Program-made: the position numbers and the translations under genes
From: Strix aluco
Taxonomy: Eukaryota > Chordata > Aves > Strigiformes > Strigidae
DNA length: 64,000 nt
NCBI RefSeq assembly: GCF_031877795.1
Contig: NC_133931.1
Location: 136,314,621 to 136,378,620 of the forward strand
Direction of reading: 5' to 3'
In this document: piece by piece, positions 12,601 through 21,064 of the stretch
Layout: each line of letters opens with the position of its first letter
Position numbering within the stretch: the stretch's first letter is position 1
The notes under the pieces: model-generated
Seen by the model: the letters and a program-made list of their open reading frames with translations, nothing else
Databases searched by the model: none
What the model was told of the DNA's origin: nothing

Positions 12601-15600
12601 AATAAACCATATCCTCTCAACAGTAATTCTGCATGTTGCACTAATACTGCATCAAGGGTGCAGTCGTTCAGCAATTAAGCTGAGAGAAAAGCTTTTAAAG
12701 TCCACACAATAAAGCACACTTACAAACAAACTTACATTGTATCTTGGGTTCCTGAAGTTTGCTGTAAAGCTTAGTTTGACTAGCTTGTCAGAAGTGTGTT
12801 GAAATTCATACATTAGAAATTAAGGTTTAAATATTTAACTGTATTTAAGAATAATCAGAAAATGGATCTGTTGGCAGCACAAAAAAGGCGAACAATATTC
12901 CACAAAGATAACCAGTAGATGAAGTGATAATTTTCCTCCATTTAGCATTCATGAGACCTCATCTACCTGTCCAATTTTGGGCCTTTCAGAACAACAAAGA
13001 CATGGATAAACTGCAGCAAGTTCAGTGGAGTACCACCAAGACATGGTGGGAACTTCAGCACTTGTGGGGTGAATAGAGGCTGCAGGAACTGGGCCTGTTC
13101 AGCCTGGAGAAGAGATGGCTTTGGTGGGACCCTACAGCAGCCTGCCAGTGCCTACAGGAAGATCACTGAGATGATGGAGCCAAACTCTTCGGTTCTGGTG
13201 GCAGAAGGGCAAGATTCAATGAGCCCAAGTTGAAGCAGAGGTTCAGACATAGGGGAAAAACATTTTCACCATAAGCACAGTAAGGCAGTGGAACAAGTTG
13301 CCCAGAAATACTGTGCAGTCTCCATCCTTGGAGGTTCACAAGGCCAGACAGGATAAAGCTCAGAGCAACCTCATCTGACCTCGGAGCTGAAGCTGCTTTG
13401 AGTGGGATGCCAAACTAGAGACTTTCTGAGGTCCCTTCTAGCCTGAATTTACCAGTGATCCTATGAAATGACAAATTTGGGAAAACACACAAACTGACAT
13501 TTAAATGAAGAAATTACACATTGATCTAACATGTATGGTGGGCAATTACAATTTTGCTTCCACGTTACACTTCATATTAATGTTGCGCACTTCAGAAAAA
13601 CATTGCAAAAAAAGAAGAGGAAACATATGAACGTCACACAAGCTTCCTTTCTCCACAAACTTCCTTCCATCTTCAGGTAGCACTTAAGGATTTTATCTTG
13701 CACATATCTATCACACCTGCCTCTGCAAAAGACACGTGTGTTTTCCACTTCTGACCTAGTCACTCATTTTCCCAGTATGTTTACGGTTCTGCAAAGATAC
13801 GGCTTTGGGTAATGAGATGCAAGCACGAGATGGGGACAGGTATTCTTTATCCACACTGTCTGCTGCTATCTAAGCAGAGGGACTATGGTTTGGTGGAGGT
13901 GACAAGAAGCCAGGAAGCACCCCCACGTGTCTTGCTGCAGTGTACCTCTTACCTTACAGACACCAAAGGTCATGCTGAAACTTGAGAGAAAATACAAACA
14001 GTGTCATACTTTAAGTAACATTAAACTTTCTTAAAAAAAAAAAAGTAAGAGCTCTTCAAATGTTCATTATTCAGCTGCAGGCTGGAAATATCTTCAGAAT
14101 AACTCTGATTTCCAGGAGTCTGTATAGCAATGTTATTTAACAACAAGAAGGCCTTCAGACCCAGTATTTTCCTTGCTAAACCAGCATAATGCTTGTACAG
14201 TTTCGCTGTACCTCATCCAAGCAATTGACACGGACATTCTTGCTGCCCAGTAGCCTTCCAGCCTCCTCGGTGTTTCCTTTAAGTAAAAAAAAAAAAAAAA
14301 AAAAAAAGACACAAAGAGAGAGAAACAGGGGTGAGAAAGGGAATAAATTGAGAATCAGGAGGAAAAAGGTCGGTTCCATTCCTGATTAGAATCAAAATCT
14401 TTGTAGATTAACCACTTGGGATATAGATTAACCACCAATAAATCAATCCCACTTAGCAAAGAGGCTTAGGAATGAACAGTGTTCTGTTCTAGAAGCTAAA
14501 AGCCAAGAAGTCACACTACAACCACAAGAGTAGTCTGAGAGCATGCACTAGAAGTAAACATTCATTTTTTGTGAAGTAACTGATCTACACACATATACAA
14601 GACACTAATATGTCTCTTCATAAACAGCACCGGAACAATTCTGAATGAATAGTGACACTGAGCATGTTAACACATTCTGCACTTTGACTTCTTTTGGAGC
14701 ACCTTATGCCTAAAAGAGCTATCTAAATTCTCACAAAAGGAAATTATCCCATTTCAAATACTTTTCTGGTCTGAATGAAACGTTTTATTATCTACTCACA
14801 TCTCCTTTCCTAGTTAAATTGGACATTTGTAACATTGCACCTCCCAGATTCACAAAAGTGGAAGGAATTTGTGTTTGGTGACAGAATAGTGGTGGAAAGG
14901 ACCAAGCACTGAAGTAGCTTGATCACTGACATTTCTAAAAATAGCCAAATGCGTAAGGAGACTGAAGTCTGAAAAAAATCTGTGCAAGGAAAAATAGGCC
15001 ATAACTTTTGTATTTTTCAATTTGCTACAAGAATCCTCTCAGCTAAGCCACAGATCTAAGAACCTGATTTAAAGCCCACTGAAGGACTATTCAGTATTGT
15101 CAGTGGAGCTTCAACAGGCATTCAAACAAATAGAAATAAATGAACATCCGAAGAGTCAAAGTTTGGGGAATTACATTTATTGCAAATTAACAGAAACTTC
15201 TGATCACTGATTCAATCACAAGCAAAGCTTTTTCGGCAGTCATATGCTTAATAAAAATAAGCATTACATTCCTCACTTTCATGACAGGCTTCGTGTTTAT
15301 CTTCACTGTATCACAAGGAGGTGCTCTTCCAGAAAATTTTCAGCAAAGCAGCTCCTGCAACTTCAGTTTTGGCTCATTTTCTTTCAAAAAATACTACAAA
15401 TAGTAGAAATAATTTATTTTCATAAAGTTTTTGGTGTGGTTTAACTATACTAAACAGTTTCTTTACCAATTTTTTTAAAAAAATAATTGTTTTAGGGGGA
15501 AAAAAGCCAGTCACCTGAGTCATCTCTCACACTTGATAAAGACCCAGTAAAATACACTGACTGACAGGGCACTGTCAACTAGCCTACTATATATATTTAT

Positions 15601-18348
15601 ATACACACATATATATTTTTTTAAAGATGTGAGAAGCTTCTTAGGACCTGGAGTAATTTTCAGAAGAACACCTCAGCAAAAGAACAAACATCAGAAAGAC
15701 CAAGTCTTCAAGTGGTGATCTTCAAAGTAAATTTTAACGCAAATAAAGAAAAGCAAAGTTGCATTTACAAGTTCAGAGTTCCATATGACAAAACATCAAA
15801 GGAATTCCAAACAAGACACTAAACTGATGGAACTCAAGACTTCTAGAACTGGCTAGAACTTCAAGCTGGAGCCAGGCTGTTCATAGTGGTATGTGGTAGG
15901 AGGCCAAGAGGCAACAGGAAGAAGTTGAAAGAAAAAGAAGCTTCAGACTGGATATAAGAAAAAGCATTTTCACTATGAGCCCAGTAAGGCAGCAGAACAG
16001 GTTGCCCAGAGACACCGCGCTGTCTCCATCCTTAAAAGGTTTTCAAGGCCTGATAGGATAAAACCCTGAGCAATCTTGTTTGGCCTCACAGCTGACCTGT
16101 TTTGAGCAGGATGTTGATCTAGAGACCTCCTGAGGTCCTTTCCAACCTCAATTATCCCATGACCCTAATCATAAGCATCAGGTAAGTTAGATAGAAGGGT
16201 CTGCAAGATGAAGGAAGGCCTGAAACTCTGATTAAAGTGAGTCAATCAAACTGATTCTGGATCCACAACAAATTCACTGCTGACTGTCCTATGCTTGTGT
16301 CTCTGACATAGAGAAACATTTTAATATAATTGAGAGTAAAGCCCCAAAACTACGAAAAAAAATTTTCTGGGTTCAAATTGCTTCAAAATTACATAGACAT
16401 GCATGGAGCACGTCAGGTGTTTTTAGTTTACCTCCAAGTAACAAACATTGTTCAAAATTTTCAAAACACCATTTGGAGTATAACTATTTAGATGGGGCTG
16501 TGAAATTCATGTTGCTGGACCATGAAACCCAACTGTTAAAACAAGTGTGACAGAAAGCCCCCGAGCAGTAAGCATATGCACCACAGGGACACCTCCCACT
16601 AGACCAGGTTGCTCAAAGCCCTGTCCAATGTGGCCTTGAACACTTCCAGGGAGGGGGCAGCCACAGCTTCTCTGGGCAAACTGTTCCACTGTCTCACCAC
16701 CCCTCACAGTGAAGAATTTCTTCCTTATATCTAATCTAAATCTACCCTCTTTCAGTTTAAAACCATTGCCGCTCATCCTATCACTACACTCCCTGATAAA
16801 GAGTCCCTCCCCATCTTTCCTGTAGGCCCCCTTTAAGTACTGGAAAGCTGCTAGAAGGTCTCCCTGGAGCCTTCTCTTCTCCAGACTGAACAACCCCAAC
16901 TCTCTCAGCCTGTCCTCCTAAGGGAGGTGCTCCAGCCCCCTGATCATCTTTGTGGCCTCCTCTGGACCTGCTCAAGCAGGTCCATGTCCTTCTTATGCTG
17001 GGGGACCCAGAGCTGAACACAGGACTCCAGGTGGGGCCTCATGAGAGTGGAGTAGAGATGGAGAATCACCTCCTTCAGCCTGCTGGCCATGCCTTTTTTG
17101 ATGCAGCCCAGGATATGGTTGGCTTTCTGGACTGTGAACACCCACTGCTGGCTCACAGTCAGTTTTCCATCTGCTAATACCCCCAAGTCTTTCTCCACAG
17201 GGCTGCTCTCAATCCAATCATCACCTAGTTTGTATTGATATTGGGGATTGCCCCAACCCATGTGCAGGACCTTGCACTTGGCCTTGTTGAACTTCATGAG
17301 GTTCACACGGGCCCACCTCTCCAGCCTGTCCAGGTCCCTCTGGATGGCACATCCCTTCCCTCCAGCGTGTCGACCACACCACACAGCTTGGTGTTGTCAG
17401 CAAACTTGCTGAGGGTGCACTCAGTTCCACTGCCCATGTCACCAACAAAGGTGTTAATTAAAACAGTGTGAGGGATAAGACGTGCACAATACTCTGGACA
17501 AGCTCATGTTCTGTTAATTTAAGAGCATCCTGTCTGCAAGGACATCCTGGTCTGGCAACAGCATAGGCAGAGCTGTGACAGGCTGAAGAACTAGATTATG
17601 TCAAAGAAAACATTTTTTTGCAGAGCACATTGATACAAGACATTAGATAAAGTTATGTACATTACTAATTAGATAAATGTTAACGTACATTAGTGATATG
17701 AATACATATGAGAACAACGTCAGCTTTCCTTGGCGGAGTCAGACCCTCGCAGCTGGGCTTCCCCAGCCCCAAGTGCCCAGGGACGCGCACCCCTCCGCGC
17801 CTGGCAGGCGGCCCCCCGGGACGCCCCGGCCCGCCCCTCGCCTGGCCAGCGTGGGAGAGGAGCGGGCTCCCGCTTCCGGGGGAACGGCCGCTCGCTGTCC
17901 CGGGCGGGGAGCAGGGGTGGGGTCCCGAGGCGGGGCCGGAGGCAGACGGGCCCATACCGCGGCCCCCGAGCAGCCCCGCGGGCCCGAAGCCGAGGGGAGC
18001 CCGCGGCCCGCGCGAGGCGGCAGCACGGCCGGTAACTGACGCCGCCGGCGGCGGGTGCGAACGCGGCACAACCGGCGGGGCGACGGGGCGCCCGCCGGAG
18101 CTGCCGCACGGCGCGGCCCGGCCCGCGCTAGCAGCACAGGGGAGGGGAGGGGAGGGCGCGGCACCGCCCAGCCCCGCCAGCCCGCGACGAGGCGGTGAAA
18201 GGCGCCGGGGCCAGGCCCAGGCCCGCCGGGGCAGCACTACCGCCCGCCGCCGCGGAGGGGCGAGACCCGGGCCGGGCTCACCTGTGGCGATCACTCCCAG
18301 CAAGTCCTTCTCCTCCGGGCTCAGGTCGCCTCTCCTAGGGGGAGCCAT
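429..18348 (-). CDS. ANKMY2: ANKMY2, 5' part of gene (coding exons 1-6, partial)
   Basis: Ankyrin repeat and MYND domain-containing protein 2. The family protein is known to bind FKBP8/FKBP38 and to control adenylyl cyclase delivery to primary cilia, thereby restraining Hedgehog signalling. Six exons, read right to left, are 18348-18282, 14276-14212, 6098-5960, 4165-4067, 1938-1778 and 643-429. All have GT-AG junctions, and the joined frame is 248 codons plus 2 nt without a stop. Ankyrin units begin near residues 46 ([13 protein letters not shown]), 80 (GYTALMFAG) and 113 ([12 protein letters not shown]). They are followed by the linker [12 protein letters not shown] and a conserved helical block ([32 protein letters not shown]). 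The human protein, from memory, is 441 residues, so roughly 56% is here and the MYND finger lies outside the window. The start has a good context (G at -3, G at +4). Identification is by recall of the human protein; an alignment was not run. Confidence 0.95.
644..1777 (-). other. ANKMY2 intron 5
   Basis: A 1,134-bp intron of ordinary AT-rich sequence. A 113-codon minus-strand frame at 988-1329 is within chance expectation for this composition. It has no recognised domain. Confidence 0.8.
1778..1938 (-). CDS. ANKMY2: ANKMY2 coding exon 5
   Basis: This exon covers residues 124-177: the last ankyrin helices ([18 protein letters not shown]) and the post-ankyrin linker ([18 protein letters not shown], ending NMHPVK). 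It is 161 nt and leaves in phase 0. The acceptor is TTTAG|GTCAAC. The donor AAG|GTGGAG is weak because it has G at +3. If the intron were retained, translation would stop after two further codons. Confidence 0.95.
1939..4066 (-). other. ANKMY2 intron 4
   Basis: A 2,128-bp intron. I see no repeat family, RNA gene or exon in it. Confidence 0.8.
4067..4165 (-). CDS. ANKMY2: ANKMY2 coding exon 4
   Basis: This exon covers residues 91-123: the second half of an ankyrin repeat ([15 protein letters not shown]) and the first half of the next ([11 protein letters not shown]). It is 99 nt with symmetric phase 1-1, so skipping it would keep the frame but delete an ankyrin-sized 33-residue unit. The acceptor is ATTCAG|GAAAC and the donor is GTAG|GTAAGG. 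Confidence 0.95.
4166..5959 (-). other. ANKMY2 intron 3
   Basis: A 1,794-bp intron. I see nothing in it beyond ordinary AT-rich unique-looking sequence. Confidence 0.8.
5960..6098 (-). CDS. ANKMY2: ANKMY2 coding exon 3
   Basis: This exon covers residues 45-90 and holds one complete ankyrin repeat ([20 protein letters not shown], then HGADVNC) and the start of the next ([11 protein letters not shown]). It is 139 nt and leaves in phase 1. The acceptor is TGTTAG|CATGG and the donor is TCAG|GTAACT. The first residue is H where the human protein has N, as I recall it. Confidence 0.95.
7616..7657. repeat. (TATGT)n pentanucleotide microsatellite with TACGT variants
   Basis: Seven consecutive 5-nt units at 7621-7655 alternate between TATGT and TACGT in the order T,T,C,C,T,T,C at the third position. 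Each TACGT carries a CpG. Imperfect flanking units (GATGT, TTATGTTTTT) suggest a longer, older array. Confidence 0.85.
11540..11960 (+). repeat. Possible ancient CR1/L3-type LINE remnant
   Basis: The phrases TACTGTGTCCAGCTCATG near 11,560 and TTTTTAATCTAGAAGAAAG near 11,787 resemble, in the same order, diverged 3'-end segments of CR1/L3 LINEs. Identity is low and the boundaries are uncertain. A RepeatMasker search with an avian library would decide. Confidence 0.35.
12930..13469 (+). mobile_element. CR1 LINE 3' fragment (5'-truncated)
   Basis: A decayed CR1 retrotransposon 3' end in the plus orientation, antisense to ANKMY2. Recognisable landmarks are GAGACCTCATCTACC, CTGTTCAGCCTGGAGAAGAG, AACAAGTTGCCCAGAAATAC, and the terminal region GAGGTCCCTTCTAGCCTGAA followed by CCTATGAAATG. 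No coding frame survives. Confidence 0.85.
14212..14276 (-). CDS. ANKMY2: ANKMY2 coding exon 2
   Basis: This exon covers residues 23-44 ([22 protein letters not shown]), the first helix-turn unit of the ankyrin domain. It is 65 nt long, entered in phase 1 and left in phase 0, so skipping it would break the frame. The acceptor is TTAAAG|GAAAC, and its polypyrimidine tract is an unusual run of 23 T on the coding strand. The donor is GAG|GTACAG. Confidence 0.93.
14285..14307. repeat. Poly-A/poly-T mononucleotide run of 23 at the ANKMY2 exon 2 acceptor
   Basis: Twenty-three consecutive A on the plus strand, so 23 T on the ANKMY2 coding strand. The run ends 8 nt upstream of the first base of exon 2, with only TTACTTAAAG-type sequence between. 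It forms the polypyrimidine tract of that splice site. Confidence 0.95.
15855..16170 (+). mobile_element. CR1 LINE 3' fragment
   Basis: A short plus-strand CR1 3' end. It contains AACAGGTTGCCCAGAGACAC, TGTCTCCATCCTTAAAAGG, the block GAGCAGGATGTTGATCTAGA, and the end AGGTCCTTTCCAACCTCAAT. It resembles the 12.9-kb copy more than the 16.6-kb copy, so it probably belongs to an older subfamily. Confidence 0.85.
16575..17471 (-). mobile_element. CR1 LINE fragment (C-terminal reverse transcriptase plus 3' UTR), minus strand
   Basis: The minus strand from about 17,471 down encodes the end of CR1 ORF2. Readable are [14 protein letters not shown] (the FADD-type active-site region with N at the last position), [36 protein letters not shown] and [19 protein letters not shown]. 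The 3' UTR phrase GGGCTTTGAGCAACCTGGTC then lies on the same strand. The frame is broken by shifts and stops, and the element lacks both its 5' part and the terminal ATTCTATGATT repeats. It is inactive. It is the same subfamily as the copy at 55.9-57.4 kb. Confidence 0.93.
18139..18156 (+). promoter_or_regulatory. G-quadruplex motif in the CpG island
   Basis: GGGGAGGGGAGGGGAGGG: four G-tracts with one-base loops, the most stable class of predicted quadruplex. It lies within ANKMY2 intron 1, about 125 bp downstream of exon 1, with the G strand being the template for ANKMY2. Confidence 0.75.
18282..18348 (-). CDS. ANKMY2: ANKMY2 coding exon 1
   Basis: This exon encodes residues 1-22 plus the first base of codon 23, beginning [20 protein letters not shown]. 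The human N-terminus has the same acidic EEK..LL..I pattern but differs at the first residues. The donor is ACAG|GTGAGC on the minus strand. The start is chosen because it matches the family N-terminus. The frame stays open upstream only because the DNA is very GC-rich; no ATG lies further 5' in frame before the promoter region. Confidence 0.9.
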
Positions 18349-18794
18349 CGCGGCCTCCCACCGGTAAGGCGGGCTCGGGACGGTGCCGCCCGGCGGGGCG
18401 AGCTCAACCCGGTAGCGGCAACAGCCCGGCCCGGGCCCGGCAGCACCCCCCACGCGCCCCCTCCCTGCGCGAGGCCGCCCCCACCCCCGTCCCGCCCCTC
18501 ACAGCCGCTTCCGCCCGCAGCCCCGCCCGGCCGCGGGGTGAACCATTCCCGCCGAGGCTTGGGGGGGATCGGGTGCCGGCCGTCCCCCCTCCGCCGACTC
18601 TCCCGCTCGGCGCTGCCGGAGAGAAAGTGCCTGTCCCGCTCTTGTCCCTCGTTCTGAAGTTGAGAAACGGGTTTTGCTTTTCTTTCCCCCCCTTTCTGGC
18701 TTCGCTGCGGGTCCTCCTGCGCGCCCCCCCCGAGGAGGTGCCGGGAGTGGGGCGGCCGGGCGGAGGGGGCGGCCGCAGAGGCGCCCGTGTGTCA
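18349..18794. promoter_or_regulatory. Core bidirectional promoter region with GC boxes, ETS-like and E2F-like sites
   Basis: This is the interval between the ANKMY2 start codon and the likely BZW2 first exon. Visible candidate sites are a GC box CCCGCCCC at 18491-18498, an ETS-like CTTCCG at 18508-18513, an E2F-like TTCCCGCC at 18546-18553, and clustered GGGCGG/GGGGCGG motifs around 18,750-18,775. The sites are motif matches only. The transcription start sites and the ANKMY2 5' UTR end are not determined. Confidence 0.55.
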
Positions 18795-18884
18795 ATGTGT
18801 CTGTCCTTCACTCCTCCATTGTCTGCCGTCGCCGCCGCCGCCGCGCCTGCCCTTCCCTCCCCGGACCGCGCAACCACCCGACAG
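18795..18884 (+). other. BZW2: Putative BZW2 non-coding first exon (3' part) with splice donor
   Basis: The BZW2 start codon lies only 7 nt inside an exon whose acceptor is at 40126, so at least one upstream non-coding exon must exist. The best candidate donor facing right out of the CpG island is CCCGACAG|GTGCGG, with the exon ending at 18884. The exon's 5' end is unknown; 18795 is only where an AUG occurs in it. Alternative donors in the island cannot be excluded without transcript data. Confidence 0.5.
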
Positions 18885-18911
18885 GTGCGGCCGCCGGGCG
18901 AGCGAGGGAGC

Positions 18912-18934
18912 GGGCGGGCGGACGGGCGGGCGGG
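18912..18934 (+). promoter_or_regulatory. G-quadruplex motif just inside BZW2 intron 1
   Basis: Five GGG tracts (18912-14, 18916-18, 18924-26, 18928-30, 18932-34) are separated by loops of 1, 5, 1 and 1 nt. The motif begins 27 nt after the inferred exon 1 donor on the sense strand, so it would be present in the nascent BZW2 RNA. Confidence 0.7.
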
Positions 18935-18955
18935 CGCCCCTCACGGCCGGGCCGG

Positions 18956-18980
18956 GCCACGCCACGCCACGCCACGCCAC
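18956..18980 (+). repeat. (GCCAC)5 tandem repeat in the CpG island
   Basis: Five perfect pentamers in a row, followed by CCCGC. A small GC-rich simple repeat next to the G-quadruplex motif in the first 100 bp of BZW2 intron 1. Confidence 0.9.
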
Positions 18981-21010
18981 CCCGCGGGAGAGCGCGGCCG
19001 CCGCCGGGCGGGAGCGGCGCCTCAAGCCCCGCGGCGGCGCTGCCCGGGCTGCGGCGGGGCAGCTCCGGGCGGGCGAGGGAGGGAGGCGCGGGGCCTGTGC
19101 GCGGCGGCCATGGCGGGTCCGGGCGTGCGCTGCGGCGTGCCTGACCGGGTGCCCACGGAAGGAGCGGAGCGCAGCGCCGCCGTGCGCGGGAGCGGGCGCC
19201 CCGGGCACCCCCGCCGCTGCGAGGGGCGAGGTGGCCGGGCGCCCTCGGCGGGCGCGGGGGAGCCCGCTGGAAGCCCCGAGGCCCCCGGGACGGGCGGGCT
19301 GGCACCTGTGGCAGGGCGGCCCCGGCGCCCGGCGGTCTTCCCTCTTGCCTTTTCGTGGCGTCGGCTTGCGGGGTGGTCTTTCCTAGGCAGGCAAAGCTGT
19401 TTATTCGGCTAAAGCGGCCGAATACAGCACTGGCTGTGTCACGGCATCGTGTCCCTAAAAGGAAGCGGACTTTGATGAATTGGGAAGGGAAATAACGCGT
19501 GTGGGGTGTTTAGAGCGGTGCCTTTTGTTAGCGCCCTTCTAAAATTAAACCGTCGGTGGAAAAATGATCTTTGTTACGGATCCAACTTTCCACTCCTCCG
19601 GTTGAAGCTCGGTAGGCAAAGGGATGATCGTGCAGATCCCCAGCCAGGGGCAGAGAGTGAGGTTTAATAGCGTGTGTTTGTACGAGAGAGAAAAGCAGAA
19701 CCCTAGTACTTGGTGCTGACTTTTTACCCTCCTTTGTTCTACTCTTCAGTGTGTGATTTTTGTATCCTTTGTTTTAAGGAGCCAATTTTTTTCCCATAAC
19801 TAATCTTTGAAGGCATAGCTTTATCAGCAAGCTGATTTTTTTTTTCTTAATACTCACAGATCATCTCATGGCTACTTATTGGAATCTCTCTCGAATGCTA
19901 ATCTTGTTTCCAGTTTTCATATTTGTTAATTGCTTGACTGACTTTCAGAAATGGTGAAGTGCCGTTGTTTGCTTCCTGGTTTGTAGAAGAGCATGCTCTC
20001 TGAACCTAGTGTATCTTCATACCTGTTTGGGTACAAAAGCGAAGTATGATATGATTTTATTTTAACAAAACAGACAATTTCTGTATGTTTTCCTGATTTT
20101 AGAAATCACGGAAATACAGGGATGTACCACCATATAGTTTTACTTGAATCAACAAGTGTAAATAAGAGAGATTGCTTTGGACTTCAGATTATGACAGGTT
20201 GCCTTGACTTCTTTTTTGTGTGAAACCAAAAATGCCTTGAAGGGAATGCCCTTAAAACAGAAGTGCTTTTTATATTCTGGTCCAGAAAGATACCCTTGTG
20301 TAGTAAGTACTATCAGAGGTCTGTCACTGGCTCAACCGTGAAGGCTGAAATTGGGGTTTAAGTGGTCTTTTGTTGGTTCACTGCAGGGTGGGAACTTTAC
20401 CCGCTGTGAACAAATTTTGTGATGTTGTAGTACGCTGATAATCTCTGTGGCAGTATTAAATAGCAAGAGCCTACAAGCTTCCTTTCATATTCCAAAAAAA
20501 CCCTGTCAGGCATTCAGTGTACAAAAGTATGCATATTACATTCATTTTTTCTTAACGTGAGAATGTCAATGCTGTCACTGGACCCTAGTTCACAGAGTAA
20601 ACAGGCAAACACAGTTTTTCCTTGGCAGCCTCACTGGAGCTCACTTGGTGACTTAAAGCTGCAGGAGTGCTCCATCTGTAAGGATAAGAAAATACTTTAA
20701 GACTAGTTAAAAATGTTTATTGCTCTTACCTATGGAAGGCTTCTGTATGACCTTCATCCCACAAATTTGCAGACATTTCACAATCTTCGGTTTATTGTTG
20801 CAAGACGATGATGAGGTAATGAGGTGGCGTTGCCTCCATCTTATGTATAGAATTTGAAACATGGAGGCAGCAAATGATTTTTTCAAGGTTGTGTAGGGAG
20901 TCTGTGTCAGGGCGCAGAACTGGAATCTGGAAATGTAGGTTCTGTACTTTTGTGTCTTGCCCCTTAAAGTATTTTCTTTTATCTGCTGTATCTGGTTGTT
21001 ACACAATATA

Positions 21011-21064
21011 TTAAGTTGTGGGTATTACTCTGTGGTAATTAATAATTTAAGTTGTGGGTGTTAC
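21011..21064 (+). repeat. Imperfect direct repeat TTAAGTTGTGGGTRTTAC
   Basis: Two 18-nt copies at 21011-21028 and 21047-21064 differ at one base (A/G) and are separated by 18 nt. It is a local duplication with no known family. Confidence 0.8.

Larger units (their letters stand above)
6099..14211 (-). other. ANKMY2 intron 2
   Basis: An 8,113-bp intron. It contains a TATGT/TACGT pentanucleotide repeat near 7.62 kb, a 15-nt A-run near 8.07 kb, a GA-rich stretch at about 8,810-8,900, an old CR1/L3-like remnant at about 11.54-11.96 kb and a CR1 3' fragment at about 12.93-13.47 kb. No exon is recognised in the remainder. Confidence 0.8.
14277..18281 (-). other. ANKMY2 intron 1
   Basis: A 4,005-bp intron whose 5' part lies inside the CpG island (above about 17,730). 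It contains the 23-nt poly-A/poly-T run beside exon 2, CR1 pieces at 15.86-16.17 and 16.58-17.47 kb, and a G-quadruplex motif near 18.14 kb. The stretches at about 14,310-15,850 and 17,475-17,730 show nothing recognisable. Confidence 0.8.
17731..19400. promoter_or_regulatory. CpG island covering the ANKMY2/BZW2 bidirectional promoter
   Basis: Composition changes sharply at about 17,731 from AT-rich to very GC-rich with dense CpG, and reverts at about 19,400. ANKMY2 exon 1 is inside it on the minus strand, and the inferred BZW2 first exon starts outward on the plus strand. The island contains GC boxes, simple GC repeats and G-quadruplex motifs. Long open frames on both strands here reflect low stop-codon density, not genes. 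The head-to-head layout with under 0.6 kb between the ANKMY2 start codon and the inferred BZW2 donor argues for one shared promoter. There is no obvious TATA box, as usual for such promoters. Confidence 0.9.

Noticed and set aside
16507..17471. Minus-strand open frames (130 and 146 codons) as a host gene
   Set aside because: They are remnants of CR1 reverse transcriptase and 3' UTR, with the same sequence in the 55.9-57.4 kb copy.
17680..19412. Many long open frames (up to 279 codons) on both strands in the GC-rich region
   Set aside because: Stop codons are rare in a CpG island. The frames are Pro/Arg/Gly/Ala-rich, overlap on both strands and match no family. Only the 22-codon ANKMY2 exon 1 is supported.
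19109..19412. ATG in a strong context (GCGGCCATGG) followed by 101 codons, possible alternative first exon of BZW2
   Set aside because: No family resemblance, no convincing donor in frame with BZW2, and a low-complexity Arg/Gly/Pro/Ala composition expected of the island.
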